Source: Hyphomicrobiaceae bacterium (GTDB lineage: Bacteria; Pseudomonadota; Alphaproteobacteria; Rhizobiales; Aestuariivirgaceae). From it: 64,000 bases of DNA. Positions 57,255-64,000 of this stretch are shown piece after piece. The notes under the pieces were generated by a model. That model was given only the letters and a program-made list of their open reading frames with translations, was not told the DNA's origin and did not search any database. How positions within the stretch are numbered: position 1 is the first letter of the stretch; every line of letters begins with the position of its first letter. The stretch lies in assembly GCA_900298995.1 (NCBI GenBank), contig OMIC01000029.1, positions 1-64,000 of the forward strand, given 5' to 3'. The position numbers and the translations under genes were made by a program.

Positions 57255-60200
57255 TTGACATCTCTCCGCTCCGGCCGCTGCTCGGGAGGCCTGGCCGCAC
57301 CACGCTCTCGGGCGTGCCGGAAGGTCTGGACGCCATGCTGATCCCGGGGATCGCGCGGGCGGCTGAGAGGCGCGTGGTGGTGCATGTGGCGGTGGATGAT
57401 CAGCGCGCCGCCACGCTGGCCGGCCAGGTGGCCTATTTTGCGCCCGAACTCGAGGTCCTGCGGTTTCCGGCCTGGGATTGCCTGCCCTACGACCGGGTTT
57501 CGCCGGTGGCGGACATACTGGCGCGGCGGCTGGCCACGCTGGCAAGGCTGCTCGAACCCGTATCAGCTCCTCTGGTCGTGATCACCACCGTGGCCGCCAT
57601 GCTGCAGCGGGTGGTGCCCCGTGACATGATCGAGGGGCACAGTTTCAGGGCCCAGCCCGGAAGCCGCATCAACTCCGAGACGCTCGTCGGATTTCTCGCT
57701 AGCAACGGCTTCTCGCGCACGGGCACCGTTGTCGACCCCGGCGACTTCGCAGTGCGCGGGGGCATCATCGACATATTTCCACCGGGCGCCGACGCACCCG
57801 TGAGACTCGATTTTTTCGGCGATGCCCTGGAGTCGATCCGCAGTTTCGATCCCGAGTCGCAACGCACGACGGCCACACTCAGGCAATTCACACTGAACCC
57901 CGCGAGCGAGGTTCTGCTCGGCCCGCAATCGATCGGCCGGTTCCGGGTTGGCTACGCGGAAGCCTTCGGCGGCCTCGACATCCACGACCCGCTCTACGAG
58001 AGCATCACCAATGGCCGCAAGTATCAGGGCATGGAGCACTGGCTGCCGCTGTTCCATGAGCGGCTCGCGCGACTGACGGACTACCTCGTCGACCCAGTCC
58101 TCACGCTTGATCACGCCGTGGATCAGGCTGCAACGGCCCGTCACGAACAGGTTACGGAATTCTACACCGCCCGGCGCGAGGCCATCGACAGCAAGGAGAG
58201 CTACGGTGCGGCGCCCTACAAGCCGGTGAAGCCCGAAACGCTCTACGTGACGGCGTCTGAATGGACGGAGTTGCAATCGACCGCCACCGTCTTTGCCTTT
58301 TCGCCCTTCGAGAACCCCGGCGGCGTGTCCTTCAGGGGACGGCGCGGGCGCAGCTTCGCTGCGGAGCGGGCCCAGCCCGGCGGCAACGTCTACGAGGCCG
58401 TCCGCGACCATGCCGCGACCATTCGCCGGAACGGACGTCGCGTGGCGGTGGCATCCTGGACGGAGGGCTCGCGCGAGCGGCTCGAGACGATCCTCAAGGA
58501 CCACGATCTTGCGCCGCTTGCCGCTGCGCGGGACTGGCCTGAGTTCCTGTCATGGGACAAGGCCATCGCCGGGCTTCTGGTGCTGGGCCTGGAGGATGGT
58601 TTCGAGACCGATGAGTTTGCCATCATCTCCGAACAGGACATTCTCGGCGACCGCATGGTGCGCCGCCGGCGCGCCAGCCGGAAGGCCTCGGATTTCATCA
58701 ATGAACTTTCCGCGCTGACGCCTGGCGATCTGGTTGTCCATGTCGATCATGGCATCGGCCGCTTCGAAGGCCTCAAGACCATCGAGGTGCAGGGCGCGCC
58801 GCATGACTGCCTCTTCCTGTCCTATGCCGGGGGTGACAGGCTCTTCCTGCCGGTCGAGAACATCGAACTTCTCTCGCGCTATGGCTCGGAAGAGCAGGGC
58901 GTTCAGCTCGACAGGCTGGGCGGGGGTGCCTGGCAGGCCAAGAAGGCCAAGCTCAAGGAACGCATACTCCGCATCGCCGAGGGTCTCATCCGCACCGCGG
59001 CCGCCCGCGAACTGAAGGCGGGCGATGTTCTTCCGCCGCCCGAGGGCGCCTATGAGGAGTTCTGCGCACGCTTCCCCTATGAGGAAACCGAGGATCAGCT
59101 GGCGGCCATCGACGCGGTGATCGATGATTTTCAGAAGGGACGTCCCATGGACCGGCTGGTCTGTGGCGACGTCGGCTTCGGCAAGACGGAAGTGGCGCTG
59201 CGTGCCGCCTTCATTGCTGCCATGAACGGCAGGCAGGTGGCGGTGGTAGTGCCCACGACCCTGCTGTCACGGCAGCATTTCGCCACCTTCCAGTCACGCT
59301 TCAAGGGCCTTCCCGTGAATATCGCGCAGGCCTCGCGCATGGTGCCGCGCAAGGAGCTCGAGCGGGTTCGCGCCGGACTTGTGGCGGGCGACATCGACAT
59401 TGTGGTCGGAACGCACGCGCTTCTGGCCGGCTCGATCGCCTTCCGGGACCTCGGACTTCTCATCATCGACGAGGAGCAGCATTTCGGTGTCAAGCACAAG
59501 GAGCGTCTCAAGGAGCTGCGCACCAACGTCCATGTTCTCACTCTGACGGCGACGCCCATCCCGCGCACGCTGCAACTGGCGCTGTCCGGCGTTCGCGAGC
59601 TGTCGCTCATCACCACGCCGCCGCTCGATCGGCTGGCCGTGCGAACCTATGTCACTCCTTTCGATGCCGTCATCATCCGGGAAAGCCTGCTGCGCGAGCA
59701 CTACAGAGGTGGTCAGAGCTTCTACGTGGTGCCGCGCGTCTCCGATCTCGAAGAAATTGCCGCCTTCCTCCGCGAGGCCATTCCGGAGGTGAAGTTCCGG
59801 ATGGCCCATGGCCGCATGCCGCCGACAGAGCTCGAGGACATCATGACGGGCTTCTACGATCGTGCCTTTGATGTTCTGCTGTCCACCACCATTGTCGAGT
59901 CTGGCCTCGACATCGCGACCGCCAACACCCTCATCATCCATCGCGCCGACATGTTTGGCCTGGCACAACTCTACCAGCTGCGCGGGCGCGTGGGGCGCTC
60001 GAAGCAGCGCGCCTATGCAATCCTGACAACTGCAGCCAATGCCGCCCTGACGCCCGCTGCCGAGAAGCGCCTCAAGGTGCTGCAATCGCTCGACTCGCTC
60101 GGGGCGGGCTTCTCGCTTGCCAGCCACGACCTTGATTTGCGCGGAGCCGGCAACCTTCTGGGTGACGAGCAATCCGGGCACATCAAGGAAGTTGGCTACG

Positions 60201-60724
60201 AACTCTATCAGCAGATGATCGAGGAGGCCGTCGCCAAGCTCCGGACCGGAGATGAAACGCTGGAATCCGATAGCCAGTGGTCGCCACAGATCAACATCGG
60301 AACCTCGGTTCTCATCCCCGAGAGTTATGTCGATGACCTGCAGGTGCGGCTCGGCCTCTACCGCCGACTGGCCGATCTTTCCGATCAGGGTGCGGTCGAG
60401 TCCTTTGGCGCTGAACTGCGAGACCGCTTCGGTCCGTTGCCGGAGGAGGTCAACCACCTGCTCGCCGTCATGGCCATCAAGCTTCTCTGCCGTGCGGCCA
60501 ATGTCTCGAACCTCGATGCCGGGCCCAAGGGTGCGGTCATTGCCTTCCGCGGCGAGTCCTTCGCCAATCCGCCTGCGCTGATCTCATGGATCACCGGACA
60601 GGGCGTGCACGCCAAGCTGCGGCCCGACATGAAGCTTGTTGTCATGCGCGACTGGGACACGCCCGACAACCGGCTGAAGGGGACGCGGGCGCTGATGCAG
60701 GCGCTCGTGAAGCTCGCCGCCTGA
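57251..60724 (+). CDS. mfd: Transcription-repair coupling factor
   Basis: A 1157-residue translocase that removes stalled RNA polymerase from damage and recruits UvrA. The UvrB-like N-terminal module includes LRFPAWDCLPYDRVSPVADI; the RNA polymerase-interaction domain begins near LTPGDLVVHVDHGIGRFEG (about residue 493); the helicase core has RLVCGDVGFGKTEVALRAAF, DEEQHFGVKHKE and LRGRVGRSKQRAYAILTT; and the C-terminal TRCF region is present. Size is normal. A frame open for 691 codons upstream is antisense to recG and unrelated. The start overlaps the sdhE stop. Confidence 0.97.
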   Translation: MIDISPLRPLLGRPGRTTLSGVPEGLDAMLIPGIARAAERRVVVHVAVDDQRAATLAGQVAYFAPELEVLRFPAWDCLPYDRVSPVADILARRLATLARLLEPVSAPLVVITTVAAMLQRVVPRDMIEGHSFRAQPGSRINSETLVGFLASNGFSRTGTVVDPGDFAVRGGIIDIFPPGADAPVRLDFFGDALESIRSFDPESQRTTATLRQFTLNPASEVLLGPQSIGRFRVGYAEAFGGLDIHDPLYESITNGRKYQGMEHWLPLFHERLARLTDYLVDPVLTLDHAVDQAATARHEQVTEFYTARREAIDSKESYGAAPYKPVKPETLYVTASEWTELQSTATVFAFSPFENPGGVSFRGRRGRSFAAERAQPGGNVYEAVRDHAATIRRNGRRVAVASWTEGSRERLETILKDHDLAPLAAARDWPEFLSWDKAIAGLLVLGLEDGFETDEFAIISEQDILGDRMVRRRRASRKASDFINELSALTPGDLVVHVDHGIGRFEGLKTIEVQGAPHDCLFLSYAGGDRLFLPVENIELLSRYGSEEQGVQLDRLGGGAWQAKKAKLKERILRIAEGLIRTAAARELKAGDVLPPPEGAYEEFCARFPYEETEDQLAAIDAVIDDFQKGRPMDRLVCGDVGFGKTEVALRAAFIAAMNGRQVAVVVPTTLLSRQHFATFQSRFKGLPVNIAQASRMVPRKELERVRAGLVAGDIDIVVGTHALLAGSIAFRDLGLLIIDEEQHFGVKHKERLKELRTNVHVLTLTATPIPRTLQLALSGVRELSLITTPPLDRLAVRTYVTPFDAVIIRESLLREHYRGGQSFYVVPRVSDLEEIAAFLREAIPEVKFRMAHGRMPPTELEDIMTGFYDRAFDVLLSTTIVESGLDIATANTLIIHRADMFGLAQLYQLRGRVGRSKQRAYAILTTAANAALTPAAEKRLKVLQSLDSLGAGFSLASHDLDLRGAGNLLGDEQSGHIKEVGYELYQQMIEEAVAKLRTGDETLESDSQWSPQINIGTSVLIPESYVDDLQVRLGLYRRLADLSDQGAVESFGAELRDRFGPLPEEVNHLLAVMAIKLLCRAANVSNLDAGPKGAVIAFRGESFANPPALISWITGQGVHAKLRPDMKLVVMRDWDTPDNRLKGTRALMQALVKLAA

Positions 60725-60736
60725 TTGCCGGCGCGG

Positions 60737-61390
60737 TCAGTGTTCTGCCGCCGTCACTCCGTCGATCCTGGCTGCCGCAATCACGGCCTGGGTCCGGCTT
60801 GATACGCTCAGCTTCTGCAGGATGGCAGAAACATGGGCCTTGATCGTTGCCTCCGAGACATCGAGTTCATAGGCGATCTGCTTGTTGAGCAGGCCCTCCC
60901 TGAGCATCATCAGCACGCGGATCTGCTGCGCCGTCAGCGTCGCAATGCGGCGCGCGATGTCCTCGGCTTCTCGGTCGGCGGTCGCAGTCTCGGTGGCGCC
61001 TGCGGGAACCCACACGTCGCCCTTCAGCACTGCGGTCACGGCGGCGAGAATTGTCTCGATCCCCGATGTTTTTGGAATGAAACCGGAGGCATTGAGATTG
61101 AGGGCCTTGGCGAGCAATCCGGGATCATCCGCTGCAGTCACGATTGCGACCGGAACATTGGGATATTGTGCCCGCAGATAGATCAGCCCCGAAAGGCCCT
61201 GAACGCCCGGCATGCGCAGATCGAGCAGGATCAGGTCGAAGTCATCCTCGCTGTCCAGTATGGCGGTGGCGGCGTCGAGCGAACCCGCCAGATGGACGCT
61301 GGCTCCTGCAATGCCACCGGTGATGGCCTGCCTGAGAGCCTCACGGAACAGCGGGTGGTCATCGACGATCAGGATCCGTGTCTCCGTCAT
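60737..61390 (-). CDS. LuxR/NarL-family response regulator
   Basis: A 217-residue two-domain regulator. The receiver has RILIVDDHPLFREALRQ, phosphoacceptor Asp in FDLILLDLRMPGVQG (about residue 54) and the conserved Lys in GFIPKTSG. The C-terminal LuxR helix-turn-helix is in GLLNKQIAYELDVSEATIKA. No histidine kinase gene is adjacent. The ATG at 61390 is chosen; a GTG three codons earlier is in frame. It is preceded by an unknown gene 17 bp away in the same direction and is convergent with mfd. Confidence 0.9.
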   Translation of the reverse strand: MTETRILIVDDHPLFREALRQAITGGIAGASVHLAGSLDAATAILDSEDDFDLILLDLRMPGVQGLSGLIYLRAQYPNVPVAIVTAADDPGLLAKALNLNASGFIPKTSGIETILAAVTAVLKGDVWVPAGATETATADREAEDIARRIATLTAQQIRVLMMLREGLLNKQIAYELDVSEATIKAHVSAILQKLSVSSRTQAVIAAARIDGVTAAEH

Positions 61391-61407
61391 CGTGCGCACT
61401 GCTCCCG

Positions 61408-62067
61408 TCAGCTTCCATCAGCCGTCAGCGTTGTGGCGCCCGGTGACTCGAGCAGCCGCTTGCGGTCGAGGAAAGTGCGCCGCATCCAAGGCACGTCGGG
61501 CGCCGCCCAGTTGGGTGAGAGCCCAACCACCATGTCGAAAAATGCAATGGCGTTGGCTGGGTTCTCCGCCACATTCTCGCGGAAGGAGTCCCAGAAGCGC
61601 GGGTCTTCGGCTATTCCCGCCGCCGCTGGTTCGGCATCGCCCATCTCGCCCAGAACGGCGGCGGCAACCGAAAGGCAGAAGCTCGTATAGGCATAACCCT
61701 CGGGCCAGCGCTTGAGGCGGTGGTCAAGGGTGGCGGGCAGGGCCGGAAGGCCCAGCGCATCCGGCACGATGGCAGTGATGGGACGGGCGGCGAGCAGCTC
61801 CTTCAGCATCATCCCGGCGGCGAAGATCGTGAAGTCCCGGCGGTCGACATCCGCCAGATGCTTGTTTTCGTCGAAGGCCTGACGCCAGCGGGAAAAGGCT
61901 TCGGCAAGTGCCGCATGGTCGACTTCCGCTGCCAGTCCTGTGCCTCGGAACAGAAGCTCGATGTTTTTCTCGAAACTCCACAGGATCGTCCGGAACCGGC
62001 GCGCCTCATGGCTGAGGTCGCCGACCTTTTCCACTTCCGGCTTGAGGGGCGTCAGCATGGGGCCCAT
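61408..62067 (-). CDS. Hypothetical protein upstream of response regulator
   Basis: I do not recognise this 219-residue, mainly helical cytoplasmic protein. It has no signal peptide, membrane helix or cofactor motif. Segments such as RRFRTILWSFEKNIELLFRG, FTIFAAGMMLKELLAARPIT and GYAYTSFCLSVAAAVLGEM suggest a single alpha-helical domain, and ENPANAIAFFDMVVGLSPNW lies near the end. The ATG at 62067 has AGGG 6 bp upstream and fits the coding start better than the longer frame. It is 17 bp upstream of the response regulator, so it may belong to the same signalling unit. Confidence 0.65.
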   Translation of the reverse strand: MGPMLTPLKPEVEKVGDLSHEARRFRTILWSFEKNIELLFRGTGLAAEVDHAALAEAFSRWRQAFDENKHLADVDRRDFTIFAAGMMLKELLAARPITAIVPDALGLPALPATLDHRLKRWPEGYAYTSFCLSVAAAVLGEMGDAEPAAAGIAEDPRFWDSFRENVAENPANAIAFFDMVVGLSPNWAAPDVPWMRRTFLDRKRLLESPGATTLTADGS

Positions 62068-62210
62068 TGTAACCCTGCCGCCGGGGCAATCAACCGGGAA
62101 AAGAGGCTGTTCCGTTCGCTCTGGAAGGTCCGGCGGGTCATGTCGCGAAACGGACGGAGATTGCCGGTGGCTTGTCAGCGGCGGTGGCCTCATGCTGTTG
62201 TTCTGGAACC

Positions 62211-64000
62211 ATGACATCACGGACATTTCTCATCGGCGTCGACACCGGCGGAACCTATACGGATGCCGCGGTGATCGAGGCCCAGGGCCACAGGGTTCTG
62301 GCCTCGGCCAAGGCGATCACCACCAAGGGCGATCTCGCAATCGGCGTCACCGGGGCGATCCGCGCGGCCGTGGCCAAGCTTCCCGAGGGTCTTCGCCCGC
62401 AGGATATCTCGCTCGTGTCGGTTTCGACGACGCTCGCCACCAATGCCGTGGTCGAGGGCCATGGCAGTGCCGTGGGCGTCATACTCATCGGGTTTGATGA
62501 GGCGATGGCCGAGCGCACAGGGATCGCCAGATCCTTCCCCGGTGTTCCGATTGCACGCATTGCAGGCGGCCATGACCACAATGGCGAGGAGGTCCGCCCG
62601 CTGGATGTTGCCGCCCTTGGCGAGGCAATAGCCGCCATGCCCGTCGATGCCTTCGCGATCGCGGGGGCCTTCGCTGTGCGCAATCCCGCCCATGAACAAG
62701 CGGCGCGCGACCTCATCGCCCAGGTCACCGGCAAGCCCGCCACCTTGTCGACCGAGCTCACCTCGGCGCTTGACGCGCCGCGCCGCGCCCTGACAGCGGT
62801 TCTGAACGCGAGGCTCATCTCGCGCATTTCCATGCTGATCGGAGCCGTGCGCCGGTCCATGGCGGAACTGGACATCGAATGCCCGCTCATGATCGTCAAG
62901 GGTGACGGCACGCTGGCCCTTGCCGAGCGGGTGGCGCTGCGGCCGATCGAGACGGTGCTCTCCGGGCCCGCAGCGAGCCTTGTCGGCGCCTCATGGCTGT
63001 GCGGCCGCAAGGACTTCATCATGTCCGACATGGGCGGCACCACGACCGATCTCGGCGTGTTGCTGAACGGGCGTCCGAAAGTGGCCGAGCAGGGGGCCGA
63101 GGTCGGCGGCTGGCGGACCATGGTGCGCGCCATCGATGTCCGGACTGTGGGACTGGGCGGTGACAGCGCTATTGCGATCGGCCTCAATGGCATCATCACG
63201 GTGGGGCCGGAGCGTGTGGCGCCCGTGGCGCTGCTGGCGGCGCGCTACCCCGAAGTCGTGGCCATGCTCGAAGCCGACCTCACCGATACCGAGGGTGGAT
63301 CGCTCCACGGCAAATTCGTCCTGAGGCCCTTTGGTGCCGATCGTGCTGCCACGGCTGAACTGTCGGCGCGTGAAGCGGAGTTGCTGGCGATGGTCGATGA
63401 TCGCCCCAGGCCCATCCGCAAACTGGCGGTGTCCTCGGCGGCACAGCGCGCGCTGGTCTCGCTGCGGCGGAAGGGTCTGGTGCAGACTGGCGGTTTCACT
63501 CCGTCTGACGCCGCCCATGTGCTCGGGCTGCAGGACAACTGGCCCGGCCCTGCCGCCGAGCTGGCGGCGCGCCTCATGGTGCGCTTCCGCGACATGAAGG
63601 CTGGCGATGCGGCGCGCGTCGAGGGCTTTTGCCGCGAGGTCTGGTCCGAGACGGTCCGGCGCACGGCCCACGTCATCCTGGAGACGGCCTTTGGCAAGAG
63701 CTTCGGCGAGCATGAACTGGTTGATGCGGTGAGTGCCGGACGCGGCGCGGTCGGCCTCGCCCGGGTGCAGATATCGCCATCCGTGCCGGTCGTCGCCGTG
63801 GGCGGACCGGTGCGGGTCTATTACGAGGAGGTGGCGCGGCGGCTGGCCTGCGAGGTCGTGTTCCCACCCTTCTTCGATGTCGCCAACGCGGTGGGTGCGG
63901 CGACGGGCGTCGTCGCCCAGGCCGTGACGGTCACCGTGGAGGGCGACGGCAGCGGACTGTTCCGTGTCATGGGTCCGGCGGGAAGTTCCGCCTTCACCTC
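62211..64000 (+). CDS. Hydantoinase/oxoprolinase family protein (HyuA-like), 3' end beyond window
   Basis: The first 596 codons of an ASKHA-fold hydrolase run off the right edge. The phosphate-binding loops are LIGVDTGGTYTDAAVIE at the N-terminus and FIMSDMGGTTTDLGVLLNG near residue 270; VSTTLATNAVVEGHG near residue 82 is also conserved. The family cleaves hydantoins, 5-oxoproline or acetone-type substrates with ATP, often with a HyuB partner. The glycine-rich domain order matches HyuA. Substrate is not assignable. The ATG at 62211 has only a weak GGA upstream. It diverges from the unknown gene at 61408. Confidence 0.88.
   Translation, partial: MTSRTFLIGVDTGGTYTDAAVIEAQGHRVLASAKAITTKGDLAIGVTGAIRAAVAKLPEGLRPQDISLVSVSTTLATNAVVEGHGSAVGVILIGFDEAMAERTGIARSFPGVPIARIAGGHDHNGEEVRPLDVAALGEAIAAMPVDAFAIAGAFAVRNPAHEQAARDLIAQVTGKPATLSTELTSALDAPRRALTAVLNARLISRISMLIGAVRRSMAELDIECPLMIVKGDGTLALAERVALRPIETVLSGPAASLVGASWLCGRKDFIMSDMGGTTTDLGVLLNGRPKVAEQGAEVGGWRTMVRAIDVRTVGLGGDSAIAIGLNGIITVGPERVAPVALLAARYPEVVAMLEADLTDTEGGSLHGKFVLRPFGADRAATAELSAREAELLAMVDDRPRPIRKLAVSSAAQRALVSLRRKGLVQTGGFTPSDAAHVLGLQDNWPGPAAELAARLMVRFRDMKAGDAARVEGFCREVWSETVRRTAHVILETAFGKSFGEHELVDAVSAGRGAVGLARVQISPSVPVVAVGGPVRVYYEEVARRLACEVVFPPFFDVANAVGAATGVVAQAVTVTVEGDGSGLFRVMGPAGSSAFT

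Overview
The window is core chromosome of an alphaproteobacterium, most likely of the order Hyphomicrobiales (Rhizobiales). The evidence is the gene order carA / yqeY / dnaG / rpoD, the block rpsB-tsf-pyrH-frr-uppS-cdsA-rseP-bamA-fabZ / gltA-gltX / comEC, and the recG / sdhE-mfd arrangement, together with HlyU-family, ExoR-like and rhizobial-type RpoD proteins. Most of it is G+C-rich and tightly packed, with several 4-bp stop/start overlaps. This taxonomic call is inference from families and synteny, not from a search.

Layout. 1-2.2 kb: the start of an M32 carboxypeptidase, then carA. 2.3-10.7 kb: yqeY, ohr, an EamA exporter, a polar amino acid uptake set (binding protein and two permeases, no ATPase gene), dnaG and rpoD. 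10.8-17.2 kb: HlyU-like regulator, 2OG-Fe(II) oxygenase, host-attachment protein, a channel-like membrane protein, a hypothetical/methyltransferase pair, a SIMPL protein, AMP nucleosidase and a CAT-anticodon tRNA. 17.3-25.5 kb: a visibly more A/T-rich accessory segment lying between two tRNA genes. It holds a truncated fatty-acyl-AMP ligase, a heavily broken zinc-type alcohol dehydrogenase, a P-loop kinase, an exported protein with YadA-like head repeats and a peptidase S74 chaperone tail, a Tat-type PotD-like binding protein, a large dockerin-bearing sulfatase, and an orphan copy of the S74 tail. 25.5-35.8 kb: tRNA-Thr, cache protein, APC permease, rlmB, biotin-dependent carboxylase alpha subunit, GST, lipB, an aminotransferase/reductase operon and a secreted hydrolase.

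36-50.5 kb: translation, envelope and lipid genes (rpsB to fabZ), then gltA, gltX, comEC and chorismate mutase. In Brucella/Rhizobium-type genomes this block also carries lpxD, lpxA, lpxI and lpxB around fabZ, and often lexA beside comEC. None of them is present here although the flanking genes are in order. This is the most notable feature of the core part, because it raises the question of whether the organism makes lipid A. 50.6-64 kb: a FadH-like flavoprotein, an ExoR-like Sel1 protein, YbaN and DUF502 membrane proteins, recG, sdhE, mfd, a LuxR-type response regulator with an unknown partner gene, and the first 596 codons of a hydantoinase/oxoprolinase-family protein.

Functionally the window combines nucleotide synthesis (carA, pyrH, amn), replication, transcription and repair (dnaG, rpoD, recG, mfd), translation (rpsB, tsf, frr, gltX, rlmB, two tRNAs), envelope assembly (uppS, cdsA, rseP, bamA, fabZ), central metabolism (gltA, sdhE, carboxylase, lipB) and solute uptake. 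The accessory segment looks like a site of gene acquisition and decay whose surviving genes mostly encode exported or surface proteins.
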